Below the pieces are notes generated by a model that saw only the letters and a program-made list of their open reading frames with translations, was not told the DNA's origin and made no database searches. A program made the translations under genes and the position numbers. A stretch of 64,000 bases of DNA from GCA-2861595 sp035536185 (GTDB taxonomy: Bacteria; Actinomycetota; Acidimicrobiia; Acidimicrobiales; GCA-2861595), in assembly GCA_035536185.1 (NCBI GenBank), contig DATLOM010000041.1:1-64000 (forward strand). The letters run 5' to 3'. Below are positions 1 through 8,145 of the stretch, piece after piece; position 1 is the stretch's first letter; each line of letters starts with the position of its first letter.

Positions 1-1
1 C

Positions 2-832
2 GAGGCCGGCTACGTGGGCGAGGACGTCGAGAACATCCTGCTCAAGCTCATCCAGGCCGCCGACTACGACGTCAAGAAGGCCGAGACGGGCATCATCTAC
101 ATCGACGAGATCGACAAGATCGCCCGCAAGTCCGAGAACCCGTCGATCACCCGGGACGTCTCCGGCGAGGGCGTGCAGCAGGCCCTGCTCAAGATCCTGG
201 AGGGTACCACCGCATCGGTCCCGCCCCAGGGTGGGCGCAAGCACCCCCACCAGGACTTCATCCAGATCGACACCACCAACATCCTGTTCATCTGCGGCGG
301 CGCCTTCGCCGGCCTCGACAAGATCATCGACGGCCGCATCGGTCGCAAGGGCATCGGCTTCCGGGCCGAGATCCGCCGCAGCAGCGAGCAGGAGGAGGGC
401 GAGGCGCTGGCCCAGGTCCTGCCCGAGGACCTGCTCAAGTTCGGCCTCATCCCGGAGTTCGTGGGCCGGCTGCCCGTCATCGGCGCCGTATCGGGGCTCG
501 ACAAGCCGGCGCTCATGCGCATCCTGGTCCAGCCCAAGAACGCCCTCATCAAGCAGTACCGCAAGGTGTTCGAGCTCGACAACGTGGAGCTCGAGCTCAC
601 CGACGACGCTCTCGAGGCGGTCGCCGAGCAGGCCCTCCTGCGGGGCACCGGCGCCCGCGGCCTGAGGGCGATCCTCGAGGAGGTCCTCCTCGAGGTCATG
701 TACGACCTGCCCAGCCGCTCCGACATCGGCAAGTGCGTCATCGACCGCTCCGTCGTGCTCGACAAGGTGAACCCCACCCTCGTCCCCCGGCCCGTCGAGA
801 AGGAGACCCGCCCGAGGCGGGCTGCCTCCTGA
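2..832 (+). CDS. clpX: ClpX, ATP-dependent protease ATPase subunit (C-terminal part, 5' end outside window)
   Basis: This is the AAA+ unfoldase that recognises tagged substrates and feeds them into ClpP. The reading frame is already open at the first codon of the window (E-A-G-Y-V-G-E-D), so the N-terminal zinc-binding domain and Walker A lie upstream. Visible elements are Walker B (IIYIDEIDK), the GGAFAGLD sensor stretch, the GRKGIGF loop that docks on ClpP, the EFVGRLP arginine-finger region and the sensor-2 motif GTGARGLRAI. The 276 residues correspond to roughly the last two thirds of a normal ClpX. The Arg-rich tail (TRPRRAAS) is short and variable in the family. Identification is secure; only completeness is unknown. 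Confidence 0.97.
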   Translation, partial: EAGYVGEDVENILLKLIQAADYDVKKAETGIIYIDEIDKIARKSENPSITRDVSGEGVQQALLKILEGTTASVPPQGGRKHPHQDFIQIDTTNILFICGGAFAGLDKIIDGRIGRKGIGFRAEIRRSSEQEEGEALAQVLPEDLLKFGLIPEFVGRLPVIGAVSGLDKPALMRILVQPKNALIKQYRKVFELDNVELELTDDALEAVAEQALLRGTGARGLRAILEEVLLEVMYDLPSRSDIGKCVIDRSVVLDKVNPTLVPRPVEKETRPRRAAS

Positions 833-912
833 TCCCACCCCAATTGGGTGGATCAAAGCGGCGCTAGGCCACCGCCTTCCCGGCACAGGTTCCACTCCCG
901 CTGGACGGGTAC

Positions 913-918
913 TACGGT
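913..918 (+). promoter_or_regulatory. Putative -10 box of a leaderless promoter
   Basis: TACGGT ends 6 nt before the ATG at 925 and there is no Shine-Dalgarno sequence. This is the spacing expected when transcription starts at the start codon itself, which is common in actinobacteria. No convincing -35 box is visible. Confidence 0.4.
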
Positions 919-924
919 TTCGCT

Positions 925-1908
925 ATGGGAAAAATCGTCAAGTTCACTCTGCTCGGGGGTGCGGTCGGAGCCGGGTACACCGCCTACAAGGCGTTCAAGC
1001 GGGACGAGACCATCGACCAGATGATGAACGAGGCAGCCAAGGTGGGTGCTGAGGCGGCTGCCGCCGGCGCCGCTGTGGGCCTGCTCCTCAATGCGAGGGG
1101 CCGGCGCCGGCGCAAGAGGAAGGCCGCCCGCCACGCCGCCGTGGAAGCCTTCCGAGGGGCGGCCTCGTTGGCGGCCGCCTCTGCCCCCGTCAGGGACACG
1201 ACCAGATCCACCCGCAAGGCCCGCAAGCGGGCGCGCAAGCAGTTCGGCCAGGCGAGCAGCGAACTCGTCACTCTGAGCCGCAGGAAGGCCCGCAAGGCGG
1301 CAAAGGAGGCGCAGAAGGCGGGACGGCGGGCCGGGAAGCGGGCCACGGTCCGGGCCCACGCCGCCCTGGAATCCCCCCTGCACACGTTCGACGACGCCAA
1401 GAAGCTGACCAGGCGCAAGGCCCGCAAGCTGGCCAAGGCCACCGAAAAGGCGGGCCGCAAGGCCGGCAAGAGGGTGAGCGAGACGGCCGCCGCCGCCGGT
1501 GCCGGTGCGAGGGAAGCCCTCGAAGCGCAGATGCGCACGCTGGAGGACGCCAAGAAGCTGACCAGGCGCAAGGCGCGCCAGGTCGAGAAGGCGGCCAAAA
1601 AGGCCCGGAAGACGGGGGGCAAGAGAGCACGAAAAGCAGCGGCAATGAGCCAGGCCAAGGCTCGTGAGGCGGCCGAAGTCACCCGCCGGCGAGCCAAGGA
1701 CGCCGCCGAAGTCGCCCGTGACAAGGCGTCAGCGGCTGCCGACGCGGCCCGGGACAAGGCTTCGGCAGCCGCCGACGCCGCTCGTGAACGTGCCACCCGT
1801 GCCAGCGCCGGCGCCAACGGCTCCCGCTCCGCAGCCCCTGCGCCGGCACCCGCGCCGGCCCCTGTTGCCCCCGCGTCGCCACCGCCGATCTACGTAGAAG
1901 TGGCCTGA
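925..1908 (+). CDS. Lys/Ala-rich histone-H1-like protein with N-terminal hydrophobic segment
   Basis: I recognise no named family. The 327-residue protein starts with a short Gly/Ala hydrophobic stretch (about residues 8-20) and a second Ala-rich one (about 40-57), then is dominated by Lys, Arg and Ala. Internal repeats are visible: two copies of a segment built on DAKKLTRRKAR (about residues 152-180 and 208-236) and a tandem DKASAAADAAR near residue 265. The tail is Pro/Ala-rich (APAPAPAPAP) and the final residues are hydrophobic. Such composition resembles eukaryotic H1 tails and HupB/H1-like nucleoid proteins, so binding to DNA, RNA or wall polymers is plausible but unproven. It stands between clpX and folC, where valS sits in Streptomyces. 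Confidence 0.75.
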   Translation: MGKIVKFTLLGGAVGAGYTAYKAFKRDETIDQMMNEAAKVGAEAAAAGAAVGLLLNARGRRRRKRKAARHAAVEAFRGAASLAAASAPVRDTTRSTRKARKRARKQFGQASSELVTLSRRKARKAAKEAQKAGRRAGKRATVRAHAALESPLHTFDDAKKLTRRKARKLAKATEKAGRKAGKRVSETAAAAGAGAREALEAQMRTLEDAKKLTRRKARQVEKAAKKARKTGGKRARKAAAMSQAKAREAAEVTRRRAKDAAEVARDKASAAADAARDKASAAADAARERATRASAGANGSRSAAPAPAPAPAPVAPASPPPIYVEVA

Positions 1909-1925
1909 CCACCCCCCTCGCCCCC

Positions 1926-3251
1926 TTGGCGGGAAGAACCTCCCGGGCCTGGGCCTATAGCGACGCCCTGGCCTACCTCGACGGGTTGGTCAACCTCGAG
2001 GCCGTCCTCGCTGGTGATGTGGGCCAACCGACCCTTCACCGGATCCAGAAGCTCATGGGCCTGATGGGCGACGCCCAGCGGGCGTACCCCGTCGTCCACC
2101 TCACCGGCACCAACGGCAAGGGCTCCACGGCGAGGATGATCACGGCCCTTCTGGCCGCCATGGGCCTGTCGGTAGGTACATACACCAGCCCAGACTTGGA
2201 GCGGGTGAACGAACGCCTGGCCTGGAACTCGGATCCCATCGGGGACGAGGACCTGGCCGCCCTCGTCGAGGCGGTCGCCGCCTTCGAGCCCCTGCTCGAG
2301 GAGCCACCGTCCCGCTTCGAGATGCTCACCGCCGCCGCCTACCGGTGGTTCTCCGACATCGCCGTGGACGCCGCCGTCGTGGAGGTTGGCCTGGGGGGCC
2401 GCTGGGACGCCACCAACGTGGCAGACGCCACGGTCTCGGTCGTCACCAACGTCAGTGCCGACCACGTCGAGATAATCGGGCCCACCCTGGCGGACATCGC
2501 CACCGAGAAGGCCGGCATCGTCAAGCCTGGGAGCCTTCTCGTCCTCGGTGAGACAGACCCTGAGCTGGCCGAGATCTTCCGCCACGCCGGGGCGGCCGAG
2601 GTCTGGGAGCGAGATGTCGACTTCGCCGTCGAAGCCAACTGTCTGGCCCACGGCGGACGGCTGGTGGACATCCGCACACCCGGCTCCTCCTACCGCGAGC
2701 TTTACCTGCCGGTGCACGGTGCCCACCAGGCCGACAATGCCGCGGTGGCCCTGGCCGCGTCCGAAGCCTTCTTCGGTCGCCAGCTGCCCACCGACGCCGT
2801 TGAGTCTGCCTTCGCCGGCCTGCGCCTCCCCGGCCGCATGGAGGTGGTCTCCCGCCAGCCTCTGGTCATCCTGGACGGCGCCCACAACCCGGCTGGCGCG
2901 CGGGCCGCGGCGGCAACCCTGGCCGAGGAGTTCGACGCCTCCACTTCCCGGATCCTCGTGCTGGGCATGCTGGCCCCGCGGGCCCCGGCCGAGATGCTCG
3001 AAGCCCTCGGCCTTGCCGGCACCCGCCTGGTGGTCGCCGTAGCTCCGCCATCCCCCCGAGCCGTGCCCGCCGCCCAGGTGGCCGCCGCCGCGAGCATCGG
3101 GGTGAGGGCCGAGGTCGCCGGGTCCGTGGCTGAAGCCCTGGTCCTGGCCAGGGCCGAGGCGGCCGACACCGAGATGGTGCTCGTGACCGGGTCCCTCTAC
3201 CTGGTGGGCGCCGCTCGCGCCGCCCTCAGGGCCGAAGAAGACACCAGGTAG
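1926..3251 (+). CDS. folC: Bifunctional folylpolyglutamate synthase/dihydrofolate synthase
   Basis: FolC is an ATP-dependent Mur-ligase-like enzyme that adds glutamate to dihydropteroate and to folates. At 441 residues it has normal length. The signature P-loop TGTNGKGST lies near residue 60, the GLGGRWDATN motif near residue 155, the SADHVEIIG stretch follows, and the C-terminal Mur-ligase domain carries LDGAHNPAGA. The chosen TTG start gives the family's usual short lead into SDALAYLDGL; there is no Shine-Dalgarno. It is followed 10 nt later by ndk, an order conserved in actinobacteria. Confidence 0.95.
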   Translation: MAGRTSRAWAYSDALAYLDGLVNLEAVLAGDVGQPTLHRIQKLMGLMGDAQRAYPVVHLTGTNGKGSTARMITALLAAMGLSVGTYTSPDLERVNERLAWNSDPIGDEDLAALVEAVAAFEPLLEEPPSRFEMLTAAAYRWFSDIAVDAAVVEVGLGGRWDATNVADATVSVVTNVSADHVEIIGPTLADIATEKAGIVKPGSLLVLGETDPELAEIFRHAGAAEVWERDVDFAVEANCLAHGGRLVDIRTPGSSYRELYLPVHGAHQADNAAVALAASEAFFGRQLPTDAVESAFAGLRLPGRMEVVSRQPLVILDGAHNPAGARAAAATLAEEFDASTSRILVLGMLAPRAPAEMLEALGLAGTRLVVAVAPPSPRAVPAAQVAAAASIGVRAEVAGSVAEALVLARAEAADTEMVLVTGSLYLVGAARAALRAEEDTR

Positions 3252-3261
3252 GTTGCCGCCG

Positions 3262-3669
3262 ATGCAACGCACCTTCGTCATCTGCAAGCCCGACGCCGTG
3301 GAGCGTCGCCTGTCCGGCGAGATCCTCGCCCGACTGGAGCGTAAGGGTCTGCGCCTGGTGGCGGCTGAGCTGCGGGCCATAGACAAGGAGACGGCGGCCG
3401 CCCACTACGAGGAGCACAAGGAGCGGCCGTTCTTCGCCGACCTGGTGGAGTTCATCACCCGGTCGCCGGCGCTCCTCCTCGTCGTGGAGGGCCCGGAGGA
3501 CACGTGGAGCGTGGTGCGCTCGCTGGTGGGTGCCACCGACCCGAAGACGGCGGCGCCGGGCACCATCCGTGGCGACCTGGCCCTGGAGGTACCCGACAAC
3601 CTGGTGCACGCTTCGGACTCCGCGACGTCCGCCGAGCGGGAGATCCACCTCTTCTTCCCCGGACTTTGA
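3262..3669 (+). CDS. ndk: Nucleoside diphosphate kinase
   Basis: Ndk transfers the gamma phosphate of ATP to nucleoside diphosphates through a phospho-histidine. The 135 residues match the family length. The N-terminal RTFVICKPDAV and the catalytic motif NLVHASDS (active His about residue 117) are both intact, as is the Arg/Gly loop GTIRGDLA. I prefer the ATG at 3262 over an in-frame TTG 9 nt upstream because it gives the canonical M-x-R-T-F start. It lies directly behind folC and ahead of mreB. Confidence 0.96.
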   Translation: MQRTFVICKPDAVERRLSGEILARLERKGLRLVAAELRAIDKETAAAHYEEHKERPFFADLVEFITRSPALLLVVEGPEDTWSVVRSLVGATDPKTAAPGTIRGDLALEVPDNLVHASDSATSAEREIHLFFPGL

Positions 3670-3704
3670 TATAGGGCGCGCTGGCGCTTTCGCAGCCGGC
3701 GGCC

Positions 3705-3710
3705 TAGCCT
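3705..3710 (+). promoter_or_regulatory. Putative -10 box for mreB
   Basis: TAGCCT lies 36 nt before the mreB ATG. A start about 7 nt downstream would give a roughly 30-nt leader that includes the small hairpin CCCAG-GGTT-CTGGG (3721-3734), whose 3' arm runs into the GGGAGGAA Shine-Dalgarno. The same TAGCCT hexamer precedes pspA and proA in this window. Confidence 0.35.
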
Positions 3711-3746
3711 GACAAGCTCACCCAGGGTTCTGGGAGGAATTCCGCC

Positions 3747-4784
3747 ATGTCCGAAAACTTCTTCTCCGCGTTCCTCGGCAGGGACATGGCTGTCGACCTT
3801 GGTACAGCCAACACCCTCGTCTACGTGCGCGGACGGGGCATTGTGCTCAACGAGCCTTCGGTGGTGGCCATCAACGTCAAGGACGGCCGGCCTCTCGCCG
3901 TGGGCATCGAGGCCAAGCGCATGATCGGGCGCACGCCCAGCCACATCCAGGCCATCCGCCCCTTGAAGGACGGCGTCATCGCCGACTTCGAGATCTGCGA
4001 GAAGATGCTGCGCTACTTCATCCAGAAGGTGCACCACCGCCGCTTCGCCAAGCCCCGCACCGTCATCTGCGTGCCCTCAGGGATCACCGGCGTCGAGCAG
4101 CGGGCCGTCCAGGAGGCAGCCGAGTACGCCGGCGCCCGCAAGCCCGCCTTCATCATCGAAGAGCCCATGGCCGCCGCCATCGGCGCCGGCCTCCCCGTCC
4201 ACGAGCCCACCGGCAACATGGTGGTCGACATCGGCGGCGGCACCACCGAGGTGGCCGTCATCTCCCTCGGTGGCATCGTCACCAGCCAGTCCATCCGCAT
4301 CGGCGGCGACGAGCTCGACTGGTCGATCATCCAGCACATCAAGAAGGAGTACAGCCTCGCCCTGGGCGAGCGCACGGCCGAGGAGATCAAGATCCACCTC
4401 GGCTCGGCCTGCCGGCTCGAGGAGGAGCTCCACGCCGAGATCCGCGGCCGCGACCTGATCACCGGGCTCCCCAAGACCATCGTGACCACCACCGAGGAGG
4501 TCCGGGAGGCCATCGACGAGCCGGTGTCGGCCATCATCGACGCCGTGAAGGTCACCCTCGACAAGACGCCGCCCGAGCTGGCCGCCGACATCATGGAGCA
4601 GGGGATCGTGCTCACCGGAGGAGGAGCCCTGCTCACGGGCCTGGACGCCCGCCTCTCGGCGGAGACCGGCATGCCCATCGTGATCGCCAAGAACCCCCTG
4701 CAGTGCGTGGCCATCGGCAGCGGCCAGTGCCTGGAGGAGTTCGAGGCGCTCAAGCAGGTGCTGATCTCCTCCAACGGGCACTAG
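3747..4784 (+). CDS. mreB: Rod shape-determining actin homolog MreB
   Basis: MreB polymerises on the inner face of the membrane and directs lateral-wall synthesis by PBP2 and RodA. The 345 residues carry the actin-fold phosphate loops MAVDLGTANTLVY (phosphate 1) and VVDIGGGTTEVAV (phosphate 2), the adenosine motif LTGGGALL and the EEPMAAAIGAG connector. The N-terminal SAFLGRDM precedes the fold as in actinobacterial MreB. A strong GGGAGGAA Shine-Dalgarno sits 8 nt before ATG. It heads mreB-mreC-mreD-PBP2-rodA, but is separated from mreC by a structured 115-bp gap. Confidence 0.97.
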   Translation: MSENFFSAFLGRDMAVDLGTANTLVYVRGRGIVLNEPSVVAINVKDGRPLAVGIEAKRMIGRTPSHIQAIRPLKDGVIADFEICEKMLRYFIQKVHHRRFAKPRTVICVPSGITGVEQRAVQEAAEYAGARKPAFIIEEPMAAAIGAGLPVHEPTGNMVVDIGGGTTEVAVISLGGIVTSQSIRIGGDELDWSIIQHIKKEYSLALGERTAEEIKIHLGSACRLEEELHAEIRGRDLITGLPKTIVTTTEEVREAIDEPVSAIIDAVKVTLDKTPPELAADIMEQGIVLTGGGALLTGLDARLSAETGMPIVIAKNPLQCVAIGSGQCLEEFEALKQVLISSNGH

Positions 4785-4789
4785 GGCGT

Positions 4790-4876
4790 GGAAGGAAACC
4801 ACTTGCGAGGCCGTAAGGCCGGAGCTTGGCTACCACCGGGGCAAACCCGTCGGAGCCGCGCAAGTTGTTTCCTTCC
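4790..4876 (+). ncRNA. Candidate structured RNA element in the mreB-mreC intergenic region
   Basis: An 18-position stem pairs 4790-4807 with 4859-4876 with a single mismatch (C4800/U4866). Inside it, GGCC-GUAA-GGCC (4809-4820) forms a GNRA-capped hairpin, and GGCU (4828-4831) pairs with AGCC (4854-4857) enclosing a CGGG-GCAAA-CCCG hairpin (4837-4849). The whole is a three-way junction. It begins 5 nt after the mreB stop and ends 22 nt before mreC. It does not match any riboswitch consensus I can recall. It could be a cis-regulatory RNA, an RNase III processing site separating mreB from mreCD, or a palindromic repeat element. Confidence 0.6.
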
Positions 4877-4898
4877 GGGCCCTTAGGAACCGCCCTTC

Positions 4899-5735
4899 GT
4901 GGCGATGTCCCGGCGTTCCGCCCGCCCCCGCTTCACCCTGCTCCTGCTCGTGCTCACCGCTGTCACCCTTCTCACTCTCGACGAGCGCAGCGGGGGGCTG
5001 GGTGTCGTCGGAGCGATGCGGGACGGCGCCCGTGACGCCTTCGCGCCGGTGCAGGACGCAGCCGATACGGCTTTCCGCCCGATTGGCGACTTCTTCCAGG
5101 GCGCCGTGCACTACGGCGACGTGGAGGAGGAGAACGCCAGGCTGCGCCAGGCTCTGGCCGAGAGGGACGGCGAGCTTCTCCGGGCCGAGGATGCCGCACG
5201 CGAACGCCAGGCCCTCCTCGACCAGCAGGATCTCGAGTTCGCCGGTGACATCCCCACCGTGGCGGCACGGGTCGTGGTGGGGCCGGCGTCGAGCTTCGAC
5301 CTGACGGTGCAGATCGATCGTGGCCGCAACGCCGGCGTGGCACCGGGTATGCCGGTCGTGTCCGGCGCCGGCCTGGTGGGGCGGGTGGTCGACGTGTCGC
5401 GGTCGCGGGCCACGATCCTGCTGATCACCGATCCCAAGTCGAGCGTCGGCGTGCGCCTGGCCAACTCCGGAGACGTCGGTGTGGCCGCCGGGAGGGGATC
5501 GCGCTCGACGCTTCGCCTCGACTACGTCGATCCCGCCACCAAGGTGGACAGGGGAGAAGCGGTCGTCACCAGTGGGCTTCAGCAGAGCGTGTTCCCTCCG
5601 GGCGTACCCATCGGGACCGTGGTGGCCGCCCGGTCCGGTGCCGGGTCCCTCCAGCAGGACGTGACCGTGGAGCCGGCCGTCGACCTGCGCCGGCTCACCT
5701 TCGTGAAGGTGCTGCAGTGGAGCCCGGCCCCCTGA
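4899..5735 (+). CDS. mreC: Rod shape-determining protein MreC
   Basis: MreC is the bitopic protein that links MreB filaments to the periplasmic domains of PBP2 and RodA. The 278-residue product has a cationic N-terminus, one membrane helix (about residues 11-27), a coiled coil (about 76-108, EEENARLRQAL) and the beta-barrel MreC domain with GLVGRVVDVS and LITDPKSSVGVR. The GTG start is favoured because an AGGA lies 10 nt upstream; an ATG 6 nt further on is possible. Its stop overlaps the mreD start as TGATG. Confidence 0.93.
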   Translation: MAMSRRSARPRFTLLLLVLTAVTLLTLDERSGGLGVVGAMRDGARDAFAPVQDAADTAFRPIGDFFQGAVHYGDVEEENARLRQALAERDGELLRAEDAARERQALLDQQDLEFAGDIPTVAARVVVGPASSFDLTVQIDRGRNAGVAPGMPVVSGAGLVGRVVDVSRSRATILLITDPKSSVGVRLANSGDVGVAAGRGSRSTLRLDYVDPATKVDRGEAVVTSGLQQSVFPPGVPIGTVVAARSGAGSLQQDVTVEPAVDLRRLTFVKVLQWSPAP

Positions 5736-6235
5736 TGCTCGTAGCTCCCCGCCTGCTCCTCGTGGTGTTCGCCGGCCTGACCCTGCACCTGTCGCTGTTC
5801 GCCACGATCAGGATCGGCGACGTGCGACCCGACGTGCTGCTCCTCATCGCCGTGGCCGGCGGGATCGCAGGTGGGCCCGAACGGGGAGCGGTGGTGGGGT
5901 TCGCCGCCGGCATCGTCGCCGACCTCTTCCTCCATACGCCGCTCGGGCTGTCGGCGCTGGCCTTCAGCCTTGTCGGGTTCGGAGTGGGGACCCTGCAGTC
6001 GAGCGTCATCCGCGCCGCCTGGTGGATCCCGCCGGCCACGGCCTGCATGGCGAGCACCGCCGGCATCCTGCTCTACGCCCTGCTCGGCGCCCTCATCGGC
6101 CGCCCCGAGTTCCTCGAACCGCGGGTCCTCGCCGTGGCCGCCGGCGTGGGCGCGGCCAACGCCATCCTGGCGCCGGCGCTGGTGCCCGTCATGGCCTGGG
6201 CCATGCCCCACGAGCCCGACCGGTCCTACGTATGA
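5735..6235 (+). CDS. mreD: Rod shape-determining membrane protein MreD
   Basis: MreD is the polytopic partner of MreC in the elongasome. The 166-residue protein is almost entirely hydrophobic with about five predicted membrane helices and the typical motif RIGDVRPDVLLL after the first helix. The ATG is embedded in the mreC stop (TGATG), giving translational coupling, and its own stop overlaps the ATG of the PBP2 gene (ATGA). Low sequence conservation is normal for the family; position makes the assignment firm. Confidence 0.9.
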   Translation: MLVAPRLLLVVFAGLTLHLSLFATIRIGDVRPDVLLLIAVAGGIAGGPERGAVVGFAAGIVADLFLHTPLGLSALAFSLVGFGVGTLQSSVIRAAWWIPPATACMASTAGILLYALLGALIGRPEFLEPRVLAVAAGVGAANAILAPALVPVMAWAMPHEPDRSYV

Positions 6236-8145
6236 GCAACGACAGTGCCCGGCTGCGGCTCAGCATCGTCGGCATCATCGTGATCTCGCTGTTCTCCGCC
6301 ATCTTCGCCCGGCTCTGGTACCTCCAGGTCCTCGATTCCGAGACACTGCAGGCAGAAGCGGTCCGGAACCAGAAGCGCCTCGTCTTCGAACCGGCGCCCC
6401 GCGGCCGGGTACTCGACCGCAAGGGCCGGCCGCTGGTGGAGAACCACGTGTCGGAGGCGGTGACGGTGACGCGTATCGACGTCAAGGACAACGACGCCGT
6501 TCTCGGCCGGCTGGCCGCTCTACTGGGGATATCGGTGGTCGAGCTGGAGCGGCGGATCCAGGACCCCCGGTTCAGCCCCTATCGCCCCGTTCCCGTCGCC
6601 GAGGGCGTCCCCGAGGACAAGATCGTCTACCTCCGGGAGCACCAGGCCGACTTCCCAGGGGTGCAGGTGCAGGCGGTGGCCGAGCGGGCCTACCCGAACC
6701 AGGCTCTGGCCGCCCACGTCCTGGGCTACGTGGGGGAGATCAACGACACCGAGCTGGCCAAGCGGGAGACCTCCGGCTACCGGTTGGGCGACGAGATCGG
6801 GAAATCAGGTGTCGAGCAGACATACGAGACCGACCTCCGGGGCCGCCCTTCCCGCCTCGTCCTGGAGGTCGACTCCGCCGGCAGGGTAGTGGCCACCCTC
6901 TCGTCACGGCCCCCCCAGCCCGGTCACGACGTCCAACTCACGCTGGACCTGGACGTCCAGCGTCTGGCCGAGGAGTCCCTCGCCCAGGGGCTCGAGGCCA
7001 GCCGGCGCCGGGTCGACCGGGAGAACCGCAAGAGCTTCGTCGCCCCTGCCGGCTCCGTGGTCGTCATGGACCCCCGCGACGGCTCTGTCCTGGCCATGGC
7101 CTCGTTCCCCACCTACGACCCCACTGCCTTCGTCAGCGGTATCAGCAGGGACCTGTTCCGCAGTCTCCAGGACAAGGCAAACCACTTCCCGCTCACGAAC
7201 CGCGCCATCCAGGGCCAGTACGCGCCGGGCTCCACCTTCAAGCTCTTCACGGCCCTGGCCGCTCTGCAGCGGGGGGCGATCACGCCGAAGACGACCCTCC
7301 TCGACGAGGGGTCCTTCCGGCTCCGAAGCTGTCGGGGCGAGCGTTGCGTCTTCCGCAATGCGGGGAGCCGGGCCTATGGGCGGGTGGACCTCACCAGGGC
7401 CCTCGTCGTGTCCAGCGACGTCTTCTTCTACAACCTGGGAGCCAACTTCTGGTTCGGCGGCGGGCCCAATCGCCTGGCCATCCAGGAAACGGCCCGCCAG
7501 TTCGGGCTGGGCGAGCGGACAGGGATCCCGCTGGCCAGCGAGCAGAGAGGCCGCATCCCCGATCCGGAGAGCCGCCGGCGGTTGCACGAGCTTCGTCCCG
7601 ACGCCTTCCCCGAGGGCCAGTGGAGGACGGGCGACAACGTGAACCTGTCCATCGGGCAGGGTGAGACGGTCGTGACCCCGTTGCAGCTGGCCAACGCCTA
7701 TGCGGCCTTCGCCAACGGCGGCACTCTGTTCGAGCCGAAGATCGCCGCCCGGGTTCTCGACGGACGTGGTCGGGCCGTCCGCGAGATCGGCGCCAAGACG
7801 TTGCGCCAGGTCCCGCTGGACCCGAACGCGAGGGCGCCGATCCTCCAGGGCCTGCGGGGGGCCGTGTTCGACCCCACGGGGACGGCCGCCGGCGCCTTCG
7901 CCGGGTTCCCCCTCGACGTCCTGTCGGTGGCCGGCAAGACGGGCACGGCCCAGGTGTCCGGTCGCCAGGACACGGCTCTGTTCGCCGCGGTGGCGCCGGT
8001 GGAGAACCCCCAGTACGTGGTGGCCGTGGTGATGGAGGAGGCGGGCTTTGGCGGTTCGGCCGCCGCGCCGGTCGCCCGGCGCATCCTCCAGGGCCTGGCC
8101 GGCTCGCCGCCCGGCCCCGTCCAGCTCGTCGGCGGTATCGACTGA
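6232..8145 (+). CDS. mrdA: Penicillin-binding protein 2 (elongasome transpeptidase)
   Basis: This class B PBP cross-links peptidoglycan during side-wall growth together with RodA. The 637-residue product has one N-terminal membrane helix (about residues 10-30), a PBP dimerisation domain, and a transpeptidase domain with the catalytic STFK tetrad, the SSD second motif and the KTGTA third motif. The ATG at 6232 overlaps the mreD stop. In-frame codons extend upstream into mreD but lack any family similarity. Its stop overlaps the rodA start (TGATG). Confidence 0.95.
   Translation: MSNDSARLRLSIVGIIVISLFSAIFARLWYLQVLDSETLQAEAVRNQKRLVFEPAPRGRVLDRKGRPLVENHVSEAVTVTRIDVKDNDAVLGRLAALLGISVVELERRIQDPRFSPYRPVPVAEGVPEDKIVYLREHQADFPGVQVQAVAERAYPNQALAAHVLGYVGEINDTELAKRETSGYRLGDEIGKSGVEQTYETDLRGRPSRLVLEVDSAGRVVATLSSRPPQPGHDVQLTLDLDVQRLAEESLAQGLEASRRRVDRENRKSFVAPAGSVVVMDPRDGSVLAMASFPTYDPTAFVSGISRDLFRSLQDKANHFPLTNRAIQGQYAPGSTFKLFTALAALQRGAITPKTTLLDEGSFRLRSCRGERCVFRNAGSRAYGRVDLTRALVVSSDVFFYNLGANFWFGGGPNRLAIQETARQFGLGERTGIPLASEQRGRIPDPESRRRLHELRPDAFPEGQWRTGDNVNLSIGQGETVVTPLQLANAYAAFANGGTLFEPKIAARVLDGRGRAVREIGAKTLRQVPLDPNARAPILQGLRGAVFDPTGTAAGAFAGFPLDVLSVAGKTGTAQVSGRQDTALFAAVAPVENPQYVVAVVMEEAGFGGSAAAPVARRILQGLAGSPPGPVQLVGGID

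Noticed and set aside
4790..4876. c-di-GMP (GEMM) riboswitch, because of the GGGGCAAACCC stretch
   Set aside because: The order of conserved elements and the 18-bp closing stem do not fit the GEMM consensus, so I left it as an unnamed RNA fold.
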